A model generated the notes under the pieces. The model was not told where the DNA came from, did no database searches, and worked only from the letters and a program-made list of their open reading frames with translations. From Serratia sp. UGAL515B_01 (GTDB taxonomy: Bacteria; Pseudomonadota; Gammaproteobacteria; Enterobacterales; Enterobacteriaceae): a DNA stretch of 64,000 nucleotides. The position numbers and the translations under genes are program-made. The stretch covers positions 1,364,001 to 1,428,000 of the forward strand of contig NZ_CP109901.1 in the NCBI RefSeq assembly GCF_033095805.1. Direction: 5' to 3'. This document shows positions 55,307 to 64,000 of this stretch, in pieces; the first letter of the stretch is position 1, and each line of letters opens with the position of its first letter.

Positions 55307-56020
55307 TCAGCCGGTTATAACAATCCCTGAATATTGATTGCGGCCTTTAATATCTGGGTAGCTGGGGTCTTGCTGACGGTGGCGGCTGTTACGGCGATAG
55401 CTGGTGTATTTAAAGTATTGCGGTTGAGTGCGGGTACTATCTAGGGTACAGAGAGTGCAACTTCCTGCCTGGTCGACTGCGGCAAATCCTAAGTCGTTGA
55501 GCTTGTTTTTCGCGATAGCGGCCAAGTCTAAGTGCCGGTAGCTTGGGCTAATTATCTCCGCAGGGTAGGGTAATAGCTGCTTAAAATGTGTGATTAGCTC
55601 CTCATTGACCTCGTAACAACAGGCACCCGCCGCAGCCCCAATAGAGGCGACCCAGTTTCCGGTGCTGTCGTCTCGGTTTATCCTCTTTGCCATTTGTTCA
55701 ACAATACCGTGTAGCAGGCCACGCCACCCTGCATGCACAGCGCCGATCGCGCTACCGTCTTTACGGCTGAAAATCACTGGCAGGCAATCTGCTGTTAGTA
55801 CAGCGATCAGTATCCCTGGCTCGCGGGTAAAAAATCCGTCGGCTTCCCCGCAATGCTGAGCTGGCTGATTAATATCGACAATACGTATGCCATGTACCTG
55901 CTTTTTTTCGGCAAGAGTCGAGCGATAGGGTTGCAAGGATAACGGTAATAGGGCGCTTTTATCGCCAAAGCCATGAGTGATCTTTTGGATGGTGCTCAAA
56001 AGTGGAGAGTAATCGGTCAT
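55307..56020 (-). CDS. Laccase-domain protein (YfiH/PgeF family)
   Basis: 237 residues. Metal-site blocks of the DUF152/Cu-oxidase-4 family: the His of KQVHGIRIV, TADCLPVIF with Cys, and VHAGWRGLLHGIVE with His, plus GAAAGACCYEV. E. coli YfiH (PgeF) edits peptidoglycan amino-sugar errors; related proteins cleave purine nucleosides. The C-terminus (after YFKYTSYRRNSRHRQQ) departs from the usual SYRRD-G-TGR end. This is probably a paralogue rather than yfiH itself. Confidence 0.8.
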   Translation of the reverse strand: MTDYSPLLSTIQKITHGFGDKSALLPLSLQPYRSTLAEKKQVHGIRIVDINQPAQHCGEADGFFTREPGILIAVLTADCLPVIFSRKDGSAIGAVHAGWRGLLHGIVEQMAKRINRDDSTGNWVASIGAAAGACCYEVNEELITHFKQLLPYPAEIISPSYRHLDLAAIAKNKLNDLGFAAVDQAGSCTLCTLDSTRTQPQYFKYTSYRRNSRHRQQDPSYPDIKGRNQYSGIVITG

Positions 56021-56236
56021 AAACGTCTTTTACCAGCGCCAAGGTGGGAACACTCAGTTTAGCCAAGATCGCAACGTATTGGCCAGGCCAAGTGACTCAA
56101 TAGATCCCTTCGCGTTATAGCAGACTAAAATGGCTGGCTTTGAGCATCTTAGGCATTTGAGATTAAGCCGTTGCCTTGCATCGAACAACGGCCTTATTTA
56201 GACTACCCAGCGCCGTAACTCTCTGAGATCAACGTT

Positions 56237-57052
56237 ATGCTTTATCAGTGCCCGCTGTGCCATCAACCACTTAATTTCGCCAGCCTGCAATGGTGCTGTG
56301 AAAATAACCATCAATTTGACCAAGCCAAAGAGGGTTATGTCAATTTAATGCCTGTGCAGTACAAGCGTTCCAAACAGCCAGGAGACAGTGTCGAGATGAT
56401 GCGCGCACGTCGTGCCTTTCTTGATAGTGGGTACTATCAACCGTTACAACAGCGGATAGCCAACCTGTTGGCAGAAGCGGTACCTGTTGAGGCGCAAGCT
56501 TTACTGGATATTGGTTGCGGAGAAGGTTATTACACTGCTGCGGTGGCGGAACAACTTTCTCAATTAAGGAGGATCGCCGTATACGGTCTGGATGTTGCTA
56601 AAGGGGCCATTCGTCTGGCGGCAAAACGTTATCCAATGGTCTCATTCTGTGTGGCTTCCAGCCACCATTTGCCGTTTGCCGATGCTTCTCTTGATGCAGT
56701 ATTGCGTATCTATGCGCCTTGTAAAGCTGAAGAGTTGGCGAGGGTGGTAAAACCTGGAGGCGTAGTGATTACCGTGTCACCGGGGCCGCGGCATCTTTAC
56801 CAACTGAAAGAAATGGTCTATCAAGAAGTTAAGCTACACGCAGAAAATGGTGAGCAGCTTGGCGGGTTTGCATGTGAAATGTCAGAGCGATTGGCTTATC
56901 CTATGATGTTGCCGGGAGAACAGGCAGCCAACTTATTGCAGATGACACCGTTTGCCTGGCGTACCCCATTGGACGTGCAAATGAATTTGGCCGCGATGAC
57001 CATTTTTGCTTGTGAGACAGATTTTGCGATCCGTTTGCACCGCCGCCACTGA
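56237..57052 (+). CDS. rlmA: 23S rRNA (guanine-745-N1)-methyltransferase RlmA
   Basis: 271 residues (E. coli 269). An N-terminal zinc finger CPLC...CCENNH, then [17 protein letters not shown], the SAM-binding [11 protein letters not shown] (about 92-102) and [16 protein letters not shown]. It methylates G745 in hairpin 35 of 23S rRNA. Confidence 0.96.
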   Translation: MLYQCPLCHQPLNFASLQWCCENNHQFDQAKEGYVNLMPVQYKRSKQPGDSVEMMRARRAFLDSGYYQPLQQRIANLLAEAVPVEAQALLDIGCGEGYYTAAVAEQLSQLRRIAVYGLDVAKGAIRLAAKRYPMVSFCVASSHHLPFADASLDAVLRIYAPCKAEELARVVKPGGVVITVSPGPRHLYQLKEMVYQEVKLHAENGEQLGGFACEMSERLAYPMMLPGEQAANLLQMTPFAWRTPLDVQMNLAAMTIFACETDFAIRLHRRH

Positions 57053-57062
57053 TGTAATCAAA

Positions 57063-57087
57063 AAAAGCCTGCTGTAGACAGGCTTTT
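57063..57087. terminator. Bidirectional terminator between rlmA and mntP
   Basis: AAAAGCCTG and CAGGCTTTT flank a 7-base loop between convergent genes. Confidence 0.88.
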
Positions 57088-57100
57088 CAACTGAGTGGCA

Positions 57101-57670
57101 TCAGGCAAAATAGCCGAGGTGTTCAAGCAGAATATTAATCCCAATCCCGATCAATACAATACCGCCAAGGATTTCTGCTCGCTTACCAAGTATCGGCCCG
57201 ATAAAACGGCCAATCATCATGCCCAGCGTTGCCATAATCATGGTCGCACAACCGATCGCCATTGCAGTATGAACAATATTAACCTGTAGAAAAGCCAGCC
57301 CTACCCCAATAGCCATAGCATCAAGACTGGTTGCAATTGCGGTTGTCACGAGCACCCAGAAGCCATGGCGTTTTAGCTGCTGGTTTTCATCCGGGGTGTT
57401 TTTCACGCCTTCAACGATCATGCGCACACCCAGAATTAACAGCAGGCTGAAAGCAATCCAATGATCCCATTCAATGACGTATTGGCTGGCAAATACCCCT
57501 ATGCCCCAGCCGATCAGTGGAGTTATGGCTTCGATGATGCCAAAGATAAGACCAGTACGAACTGCTTCACGAAAACGAGGTTTATGCAATACAGCACCTT
57601 TACCTACAGATGCAGCAAATGCGTCCAGGGACATGCCAAAAGCCAAGATGAGTGTTGCAGAAAGGTTCAT
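57101..57670 (-). CDS. mntP: Manganese efflux pump MntP
   Basis: 189 residues from ATG 57670, with six membrane segments and acidic residues in the first ([15 protein letters not shown]) and fourth ([13 protein letters not shown]) helices, typical of MntP. It exports Mn2+. A yybP-ykoY-type riboswitch lies directly upstream. An ATG at 57724 lies inside the riboswitch and is not a credible start. Confidence 0.96.
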   Translation of the reverse strand: MNLSATLILAFGMSLDAFAASVGKGAVLHKPRFREAVRTGLIFGIIEAITPLIGWGIGVFASQYVIEWDHWIAFSLLLILGVRMIVEGVKNTPDENQQLKRHGFWVLVTTAIATSLDAMAIGVGLAFLQVNIVHTAMAIGCATMIMATLGMMIGRFIGPILGKRAEILGGIVLIGIGINILLEHLGYFA

Positions 57671-57679
57671 ATTGAGTCG

Positions 57680-57862
57680 TCTCGGCCGGGTGGCTCCATA
57701 TACACGTAACCCACCCCCAACCATACGACGGCGTCACGTGTCTATGGTCTCGCCAAGCTTTAATGCTGCCCGCACCACGTTTCAAAAACGAAACGAGTAT
57801 GTTGATACGGACGTTTCTGATTTTTTAATCACCAGAAACCGGCTACTCCCCAATAACGCGCA
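57680..57862 (-). promoter_or_regulatory. yybP-ykoY manganese riboswitch of mntP
   Basis: On the minus strand the leader has TTGGGGAGTAGCCGG (about 57838-57852), a stem ending in CTTGGCGAGACCATAG, the GACACGTGACGCCGTC block and CACCCGGCCGAGACGAC before the ATG. The GGGGAGTAGCC start and repeated GCxGAGAC elements match the known mntP leader. It should turn expression on when Mn2+ is high. Confidence 0.88.
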
Positions 57863-58075
57863 AAACAGTACCATACTGTTTTCATCACGTACAATCTTTA
57901 TTTTAGTTTATTATATGAAATTGAGAATTGTTATTATTCAATGTGGTTTGTAGAGATAACTTTGCCTATAATAGCAACAGGAGTGTGGGAATAATAACCA
58001 AAAAGATAAAACGATCTTGAGAAATAATCCCCCAATGTCATTTGGCAATAATTATATTAAGTGTGTAAATTTAAT
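57863..58075. other. AT-rich intergenic region between mntP riboswitch and yobD end
   Basis: Holds the mntP promoter on the minus strand. No gene seen. Confidence 0.4.
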
Positions 58076-58534
58076 TTAATGATTTTCAACAAAAAAATTG
58101 CAAACTCTTTCTAAGTCATCTAACTGTGTAACCTATGTTAATAATCTACGTTGTTCTAAATTAATCACTAAAATACCATCCTCAGATAAATTCATTGCTC
58201 TAATCTTGGCATAACTTGTAAAAATATTTGCATAGAAAAATCCATGAGTTTTAAACAATATTTTCGGCCAGCGAATATAAGAAATATAAACCGCAATCAA
58301 TGCGAGAGAAATTAATAGGTAGGTGGTTACTATCCCGCCTTGACTGATAATATTTTTGTAGATCAGAATAGCGACCAAACCGACAAAGGTCAGACAGTCA
58401 AGGCGATTGCTGCGTTTTAACTGTATCGGCAACAGCGTTTTGCCTTTCATCAAGCTCATGCCGAATTCATCGTAGAGCGCATATAAAAGCATCAGCAAAA
58501 TAAAAATCAATAGTACGCTGTTGGTTAACGACAT
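58076..58534 (-). pseudogene. yobD: yobD with a premature stop
   Basis: YobD (DUF986) is a small membrane protein beside manXYZ with unknown function. The frame from 58534 encodes 133 residues with about three membrane segments and ends RRLLT. A TAG at 58133-58135 interrupts it. Beyond the stop, in the same frame, the ancestral C-terminus continues as VTQLDDLERVCNFFVENH to a TAA at 58076. That restores the normal length of about 152. One nonsense change therefore removes the last 18 residues or so, and whether the short form works is unknown. Confidence 0.85.
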
Positions 58535-58556
58535 CTCACCACTCCATCAATAAAAA

Positions 58557-58576
58557 ACCGGGGCTTTCCCCCGGTT
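58557..58576 (-). terminator. Terminator of the former man operon
   Basis: On the minus strand, AACCGGGG and CCCCGGTT around a short loop followed by TTTTTT, directly after manZ. Confidence 0.88.
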
Positions 58577-58587
58577 ATCAGAAAAGA

Positions 58588-59195
58588 TTACAGGCCAAGC
58601 AGGCCGATCCAGTAACCAAAGATACCGATGATAAAGAAGCCGATAATGAGCCAAAGCGCATTGATTTTTTTGCGTAATAGCCACATACAGCAAAAGGTCA
58701 GCAACAGTGGTACTAAACCCGGCATCAATTGGTCGAGAATGGTTTGTACGGTTGTCACTGCGGTGTGACCGGTTTGGTCAGTAATTTTCGATACTACCAG
58801 CGGGATGTTCACGTGCGTCCACTTGTTGACCAAGGCTCCCATGACAAACAGGCCGAGAATGGACGCTCCTTCCGTCAGTTTCTGCAGGAAGCCACCGCCC
58901 ATATCGCCAACGAGATCAACTCCTTTGCGATAGCCGTAGTAACGTACCAACAGGCGTACCAGGTTAAACAGTACAAAGAATAGAATTGGGCCGAGCAGAC
59001 TGCCGCTCATGGCAATACCTGCCCCCAAGTGCAGTAAATACCGGGCGCACAGTCCCCCAGAAAATTGGGTCACTAACGCCAGCAAGCGGCCCCATCAGAC
59101 CCACTTTGATACCGTTAATAGCTGCGTCATCAATAGCAGCACCGTTGGCACGTTGCTCTTCCATTGCTGCGGTAACGCCAAGCTCCTCGTTGAAC
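58588..59195 (-). pseudogene. manZ: manZ remnant (PTS mannose IID), 5'-truncated and frameshifted
   Basis: The first part reads LGVTAAMEEQRANGAAIDDA, then INGIKVGLMGPLAGVSDPIF and WGTVRPVFTALG (59164 down to about 59045). The frame is then lost and continues in another frame from AGIAMSGSLLGP to the normal end GYWIGLLGL at 58588. About the first 95 residues are missing, and manX and manY, which precede manZ in E. coli, are absent. The mannose/glucosamine PTS is therefore lost at this locus. Confidence 0.92.
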
Positions 59196-59731
59196 TTAAG
59201 ATACAGTTTTGTATCTCTCTTGTTACCGTCCTGGTAGTCATTTCGTCGGTTTATGTAAATTATTAAAGAGTAAAGTTACAAAAAAACTTTATCTGGTGGA
59301 TTTAAAGCCGGTCAGGTTACATGCGAATTGACAGCATTTATTTTATTGAGTGAAACAATAATTTTTGTGATCTTGTTCAGCTATTAGTGGATCGGTTCCC
59401 GCGGGTGGTTTGTTTGAGGAATTAAACAGCAATAATGTTACGAAAGAATACATAAAGTAAAAAATGCTACTTTTCCGCCGAAAAGTTTCCTGCTAAAGTG
59501 CGTTCTTCTTAAATTATCAAGGAGTGAAGGGCCTCAGCCCCCCTATGGACTGTCACCGAAGTTATTATTTACCTGTATTCCCCCTGCAACTGCATAGTAT
59601 GGTCAGCCTTTTCAAGGCCGTAGTCCGTGTCCCGTTAATACAATTCTGGTTTTATCCACGCAGCCTTCGTATTTTTTTCCCTTTGTGTTTGAGTACGGCT
59701 CGAAAAGCCTGCCTTTTTTCTGGAGTCTGAT
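59196..59731. other. Region left by the manXY deletion, upstream of yoaE
   Basis: About 540 bases without a gene. The yoaE promoter must be here on the plus strand. A short GC-rich element (gggcctcagccccc, 59530-59543) lies in the leader. No manX or manY homology was recognised. Confidence 0.5.
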
Positions 59732-61279
59732 ATGGAAATCTTAATGGACCCCTCGATTTGGGCAGGTTTATTGACACTTGTGGTCTTGGAAATTGTACTG
59801 GGCATCGATAATTTGGTGTTTATCGCTATTCTGGCCGATAAACTGCCGCCAAAACAGCGAGATAAAGCGCGCATCATCGGTTTATCGTTGGCTTTGTTGA
59901 TGCGCCTTGGCCTGCTTTCGGTGATCTCGTGGATAGTTACGTTGACCAAGCCGCTGTTTAGCATCGCTGAGTTTAGTTTCTCTGGGCGCGATCTGATCCT
60001 GCTGCTTGGAGGGATATTCCTACTGTTCAAAGCCACGATGGAATTGCATGAGCGGCTGGAAGGGAAAACGCATGAGGAAGGTGCAAACAGAGGCTATGCC
60101 AAATTTTGGGCAGTAGTGGTGCAGATTGTCATTCTTGATGCAGTGTTCTCTCTCGATGCGGTAATTACCGCTGTGGGAATGGTGAATGATCTGCCTATCA
60201 TGATGGCTGCCGTGGTCATTGCTATGGCCGTGATGTTGCTTGCCTCCAAGCCACTGACCAACTTCGTCAACGCACATCCGACCATTGTCGTACTTTGCCT
60301 GAGTTTTCTGTTGATGATTGGCCTGAGTTTGATTGCTGAAGGCTTTGGGGTGCATATTCCTAAAGGTTACCTCTACGCAGCCATTGGCTTCTCAATTCTG
60401 ATTGAATCTTTTAACCAGATCGCGAGACGCAATTTCATCAAGCACGAGGCTCGTCGGCCAATGCGTGAACGAACGGCAGAAGCTATCATGCGCCTGATGG
60501 GGCAACCGCATTCACAGCCGCAGGTTAACGATAATAATCCGCGTAAAGTGAGGGAAACCTTCGCAGAAGAGGAGCGATATATGATCAGTGGTGTGCTGAC
60601 GCTGGCTTCGCGAACGCTGCGTAGTGTTATGACTCCGAGAACCGAGATTTCCTGGGTTGACTGCGAACGCTCCCGTGACGAAGTACGTGAACAACTGCTG
60701 GACACTCCACATAGCTTATTCCCGGTATGCCGTGATAAGTTGGATGAAATCATAGGCGTAGTGCGCGCCAAGGATCTCTTGGTCGCGTTGGAGCAGGGTG
60801 TTGACATTGCTGAGTTTGCTTCTCTCACTCCCCCGTTGGTGGTGCCAGAAACCATGGATGTTATCAAACTGCTAGCGGTATTACGCCGTGCCAAAGGCCG
60901 TTTGGTGGTGGTGACCAACGAATTTGGCGTGGTGCAAGGGTTAGTCACACCCCTAGACGTATTGGAGGCGATTGCGGGAGAATTTCCTGATGAAGACGAA
61001 ACGCCAGACATTCTTGTAGAAGGTGAGCGCTGGCTGGTCAAAGGAGGGGCAGACCTTCACTCGTTGGAACAGGCATTGAACTGTGACAATTTAGTCAGCC
61101 CGACAGAGGATTATGCTTCCCTAGCAGGTTTTCTGCTCTCACATTCAGGCCACATGCCGATGGTAGGGGATAAGATCGAGCTTAACGCACTATGCTTTGA
61201 GATCCTTGAAGTCTCTGATTATCGTATCGAACTGGTTAGCATCTCCAAAGTGATGGCTCCGTACCAGCAAGAGGCCTAA
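59732..61279 (+). CDS. yoaE: TerC-family membrane protein with CBS and CorC domains, YoaE
   Basis: 515 residues (E. coli 518). The membrane part (about 10-240) has the paired TerC motifs [13 protein letters not shown] and [15 protein letters not shown], then two CBS domains (about 295-420, [33 protein letters not shown]) and a C-terminal CorC_HlyC domain. TerC proteins are linked to Mn2+ export that protects exoenzyme maturation, in keeping with the nearby mntP. Confidence 0.95.
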   Translation: MEILMDPSIWAGLLTLVVLEIVLGIDNLVFIAILADKLPPKQRDKARIIGLSLALLMRLGLLSVISWIVTLTKPLFSIAEFSFSGRDLILLLGGIFLLFKATMELHERLEGKTHEEGANRGYAKFWAVVVQIVILDAVFSLDAVITAVGMVNDLPIMMAAVVIAMAVMLLASKPLTNFVNAHPTIVVLCLSFLLMIGLSLIAEGFGVHIPKGYLYAAIGFSILIESFNQIARRNFIKHEARRPMRERTAEAIMRLMGQPHSQPQVNDNNPRKVRETFAEEERYMISGVLTLASRTLRSVMTPRTEISWVDCERSRDEVREQLLDTPHSLFPVCRDKLDEIIGVVRAKDLLVALEQGVDIAEFASLTPPLVVPETMDVIKLLAVLRRAKGRLVVVTNEFGVVQGLVTPLDVLEAIAGEFPDEDETPDILVEGERWLVKGGADLHSLEQALNCDNLVSPTEDYASLAGFLLSHSGHMPMVGDKIELNALCFEILEVSDYRIELVSISKVMAPYQQEA

Positions 61280-61285
61280 TCGATC

Positions 61286-61310
61286 AGGCCGAGGGAGGTT
61301 CCTTCGGCCT
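61286..61310. terminator. Hairpin between convergent yoaE and pdeD
   Basis: AGGCCGA and TCGGCCT around an 11-base loop. The T tract is weak. Confidence 0.6.
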
Positions 61311-62909
61311 TCATGTCTTTTCTTTGGCTTGCGGCCCCATTGCCCGTTGACGGGTTTCATATTGCTGTAACCACGATGGGAACATGCCGATAGGCATTGG
61401 CTTGGCGAAGTAGTAGCCCTGCAAGGCATCGACTTTGCGTGAGCGTAAATATTCGACCTGTTCTTTGGTTTCAACTCCTTCCGCAACCAGCTTGAGTTTC
61501 AGTCGTTGTGCCAGCGTGATAATGGTATCAGTCACGGTGGCGTTGATAGCATCGGTACCAATAGCTGCTGTAAAACCATGGTCTATCTTCAATACATCGG
61601 GGCTGAGTTTTTTTAAGTAACTCAGCGAGCTGTGCCCTGTGCCAAAATCATCTATCGCCAGCATGATCCCCATCTCTTTAAGCGCTTTAATTTGCTCATG
61701 CTGAATTTCTGACAGCGAAGTACGCTCTGTCAGCTCCAGCATCAAGGATGACATCGGGTTGGCTGGTAACCAGATGTGGCGGATATCATCAATAATGCTG
61801 ACCGCGTTGAAATGCTCGGCTGCGACGTTAATGCTGATGTAAAACGAAGGGCGCTGAGGAAACAAACTGAGGTTCTCGACGACCGTCGTCATCAGATGAC
61901 GTGTCAATGGAATGATGAGGTCATGCTGTTCGGCTAGCGGAATAAACACATCGGGAGGGATCCAGCCCTGACGCTTGTTTTTCCAGCGTAGCAATGTTTC
62001 GATACCTACACACTTGCCATTCTCACTGTTGATAATAGGTTGACAGTAAACACGAAACTCGTTGTGGGCCATGGCGTGAACAATAGAATAAGTCATACTC
62101 ATTCGGTTGGCGGTGCTCAGATAGACCACATACGCGCTTAGTAAACTCAGCATGAGGGCAAGAGGAATGTGGTGTGGTAACGCTGCCAGCGCTAAATCAG
62201 TGGTATTTTGGCCATACAAAGAAATAGAGAATGGGTACTTGACCGAATGGGCGATATATTGTGGATTTTCCTTTGCCTGTTGAGATGAGGGATAGCTAAT
62301 CGCTTTCTGCCCGTACTCCAGTCTACGTTCACCGATATTTAAAACGATCCTTTGTGCATAAGGCTCTTGAGGTTCAAGCAAAAAATTCGCTAACAGCTCG
62401 ATATTAAATACGTTTAGTACGCCGCTACCGTTTTGCTTGGTTAATGGTGTCCACAATACCAACGTAGGGGTGCCTTTTGCCACAACTAATGAAGGATGAA
62501 GTTCTAACTGAACTTTGCCAGTAGTCAGTGTTGGGAATAGTGCTGAAAAGACAAAATTACGTGTGCCGAAGATGCTGGAACAATAGATTGTCCCATTCTG
62601 CACCAGCAGAATAGCGCGTAACGCCTGATTTTGTGCTGCATAATAACGTAGTGCAAGCATTACCGATTCACAGGGTTGCCCTACTAATAGCAGAGTGTGG
62701 GCAGTTTGTTGTTCCGTAGGTGAAAGTATTTTATTAAGTTTGTTAATGATGCGGCTTGCTAAAACTTGCTGGTCCTGTTCTGTTTTACTCACTTCTTGAT
62801 AATAGTGGGTAGACAAAGAAATCAATAAAATAGCCAACCCAACCGTACTCGCGATAAGCCAACGGTAATAACGATAGTTCCTAGCGGCCAGTTGGTTCAT
62901 CACCATCAA
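61311..62909 (-). CDS. pdeD: Cyclic-di-GMP phosphodiesterase PdeD (YoaD), CSS-motif EAL protein
   Basis: 532 residues, the same length as E. coli YoaD. A membrane segment (about 16-35) and a periplasmic CSS-motif sensor domain with Cys-Ser-Ser (TIYCSSIF, about 107-114) are followed by a second membrane segment (about 245-265) and a cytoplasmic EAL domain. The EAL box appears as ETLLRW. Catalytic stretches SLMLELTERT, AIDDFGTGHSSL, LKIDHGF and VAEGVET are intact, so activity is expected. Disulfide status of the sensor controls turnover in this family. Confidence 0.93.
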   Translation of the reverse strand: MMVMNQLAARNYRYYRWLIASTVGLAILLISLSTHYYQEVSKTEQDQQVLASRIINKLNKILSPTEQQTAHTLLLVGQPCESVMLALRYYAAQNQALRAILLVQNGTIYCSSIFGTRNFVFSALFPTLTTGKVQLELHPSLVVAKGTPTLVLWTPLTKQNGSGVLNVFNIELLANFLLEPQEPYAQRIVLNIGERRLEYGQKAISYPSSQQAKENPQYIAHSVKYPFSISLYGQNTTDLALAALPHHIPLALMLSLLSAYVVYLSTANRMSMTYSIVHAMAHNEFRVYCQPIINSENGKCVGIETLLRWKNKRQGWIPPDVFIPLAEQHDLIIPLTRHLMTTVVENLSLFPQRPSFYISINVAAEHFNAVSIIDDIRHIWLPANPMSSLMLELTERTSLSEIQHEQIKALKEMGIMLAIDDFGTGHSSLSYLKKLSPDVLKIDHGFTAAIGTDAINATVTDTIITLAQRLKLKLVAEGVETKEQVEYLRSRKVDALQGYYFAKPMPIGMFPSWLQQYETRQRAMGPQAKEKT

Positions 62910-63136
62910 GTCAGTCCTAGTTCAGTCAGATGGACAAAGCGAGTCATAGCTAAAATTCCGCTATAGGGTTGCTGACTAATTCTAGACTATTCGTCTGTAA
63001 AATTTTTGTAATTCAATAAAGTATTTCAATTGAGCAGTTGCAGGAAGGGATGAATGGAATAGAAAAGTGGAAAATGGACACAGGAAAAGTCATTCTGTCT
63101 CTGCTTTATAATAGAAAGATCCATTAAAAGCACGGG

Positions 63137-63267
63137 TATATACTCGTCATACTTCAAGTTGCTTGGGTGTTGACTGCCTTCGTTCACCCCAGTCACTTAC
63201 CTGAGTAAGCTCTTGGGGCTTCGCTCAGTTGCCGCCTACAAGCAACTCGAATTATTCTGAGTATATA
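63137..63267. repeat. Palindromic intergenic repeat, copy C (131 bp)
   Basis: Begins tatactcgtcatacttcaag and ends gcaactcgaattattctgag then tatata. It is the inverse orientation of copies A and B, with the same central aagtaagtgact-like arms (cacttacctgagtaagc). Confidence 0.88.
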
Positions 63268-63339
63268 TCCCAAGGTAACTTCAAGCTACAGGAAACTGAA
63301 CGACAAATTTGTCTACAGCAGCCCGAAGGAGGAGGTCGT

Positions 63340-63596
63340 TAGGCTACGTCCCTCAATTGCTCGTGGTGCCTCGCATACCCCAAAACCCGTTGTCAAGGCG
63401 GAGGGTGAAGGGCAGAGTGGCTCTCTGTTCAAGCCCGACAACACAGAGAAAGGGACCCTTCGGGCTGGGGCCATTGGCGTGCATTGCTGCGTTGTTCGCC
63501 GCTTATTTGGCCCACACCAAACCTCGCGACTTATGCTTTGCTCTGTGCGCAAATTACCGCCAGCGGCGCTCGCGTACAATTGAGGGACACAGCCTA
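63340..63596. mobile_element. 257 bp miniature inverted-repeat element (MITE-like), copy 2
   Basis: Starts taggctacgtccctcaattg and ends with caattgagggacacagccta, an inverted pair with three or so mismatches. The interior matches the element at 52859-53127 read on the opposite strand. No transposase. Confidence 0.85.
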
Positions 63597-63673
63597 GATG
63601 TGCAGATTAACACAGCTAACGCTTCTGCCGCTTGAAGTACTAAGGGGATATCAATATCCACACGCTGCTCAGC

Positions 63674-64000
63674 TTAGTCACATTGGACTTTAATCGCCAG
63701 CCCACCGCGGGACGTTTCACGGTATTTCGCGTTCATATCTTTACCGGTTTCGTACATGGTTTCGATCACTTTATCCAGAGATACACGTGGTTCACTGGTA
63801 CGGCGTAAGGCCATCCGAGCTGAGTTGATCGCTTTCACTGATGCAATGGCATTACGTTCGATGCAGGGAACTTGTACTTGGCCAGCTACTGGGTCACAGG
63901 TTAGCCCCAAATTATGTTCCATACCGATCTCCGCTGCTATGCAGACCTGCTCAGGACTGCCGCCTAACAGCTCTGCCAAACCTGCAGCAGCCATTGAGCA
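63674..64000 (-). CDS. sdaA: L-serine dehydratase SdaA, C-terminal part
   Basis: The last 108 residues of an L-serine deaminase (serine to pyruvate and ammonia), running off the window edge. Cysteines that hold the [4Fe-4S] cluster are visible in [16 protein letters not shown] and VPCIERNA. The protein ends [10 protein letters not shown] as in E. coli SdaA, including the C-terminal Cys-Asp tail that occupies the active site at rest. Gene order sdaA-pdeD-yoaE is conserved. Confidence 0.96.
   Translation of the reverse strand, partial: CSMAAAGLAELLGGSPEQVCIAAEIGMEHNLGLTCDPVAGQVQVPCIERNAIASVKAINSARMALRRTSEPRVSLDKVIETMYETGKDMNAKYRETSRGGLAIKVQCD

Larger units (their letters stand above)
62910..63673. 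other. Repeat-filled region between pdeD and sdaA
   Basis: About 760 bases holding a palindromic repeat (63137-63267) and a miniature element (63340-63596). No gene seen. The pdeD promoter lies at its left end. Confidence 0.6.

Noticed and set aside
57671..57724. N-terminal extension of MntP from an ATG at 57724
   Set aside because: The extension lies within conserved riboswitch sequence and is Arg/Gly-rich, unlike MntP.
59524..59730. 68-codon frame upstream of yoaE
   Set aside because: Sits in the leader of yoaE, with no similarity to manX or any family and no good ribosome site.

Overview
This window looks like a chromosomal segment of a Yersiniaceae enterobacterium, closest in gene content and order to Serratia or Yersinia. 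The evidence is the E. coli-like backbone blocks (amn; yecF-uvrY-uvrC-pgsA-tRNA-Gly; cbpA-cbpM; mgrB-yebO; yobF-cspC; rlmA-mntP-yobD-manZ-yoaE-pdeD-sdaA) and the protein sequences of those genes. Many genes are broken (manZ, yobD, phnH, phnJ, a phospholipase C, an integrase, an IS1 copy, an antitoxin, a T6SS effector), and palindromic repeats and miniature elements are frequent. That pattern fits a lineage undergoing genome decay, for example a host-associated Serratia such as S. symbiotica. The species call is an inference from memory of gene families, not from a search.

Layout. 262-10702 (all minus) is a capsule locus ordered like the Salmonella Vi (viaB) locus: tviB-like dehydrogenase, tviD-like, tviE-like glycosyltransferase, then vexA-, vexB-, vexC- and vexD-like export genes. 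tviA and tviC are not seen, and any vexE would lie beyond the left edge. The ATPase subunit has lost every nucleotide-binding motif while staying open along its whole length, and the permease carries a cytoplasmic extension of about 190 residues. 10703-24491 holds two tRNA-Asn genes, each followed by a divergently oriented paralogous small lipoprotein gene, a PhoX phosphatase, a wrecked phosphonate (phn) operon fused to a phospholipase C relic, a periplasmic FKBP protein with a long tandem-repeat coiled coil, and amn.

24492-34843 is mostly backbone: a DMT transporter, cycA, uspG-like, an IS1 relic, yecF, uvrY-uvrC, pgsA and tRNA-Gly. 34844-38580 is a decayed island downstream of tRNA-Gly. It has an integrase relic, a Tn3-type miniature element, an AT-rich gene with a possible PD-(D/E)XK core, a ParE toxin with a truncated antitoxin, and the catalytic end of a Tlde1-like peptidoglycan-targeting T6SS effector followed by a probable immunity gene.

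38789-47168 is accessory metabolism: an HxlR regulator divergent from an NmrA-like oxidoreductase, then a six-gene minus-strand operon (carboxymuconolactone decarboxylase-like protein, SDR, amino-acid-type ABC transporter, BisC-type molybdoenzyme) with an AraC/MarA-type gene upstream. This looks like uptake and reduction of an unidentified, possibly sulfoxide-containing, compound. 47208-64000 returns to backbone, interrupted by fosA, a pheP-like permease, an MBL-fold hydrolase, two full copies and one remnant of a 257-269 bp inverted-repeat element, a Mn riboswitch in front of mntP, and a deletion that removed manX, manY and half of manZ.
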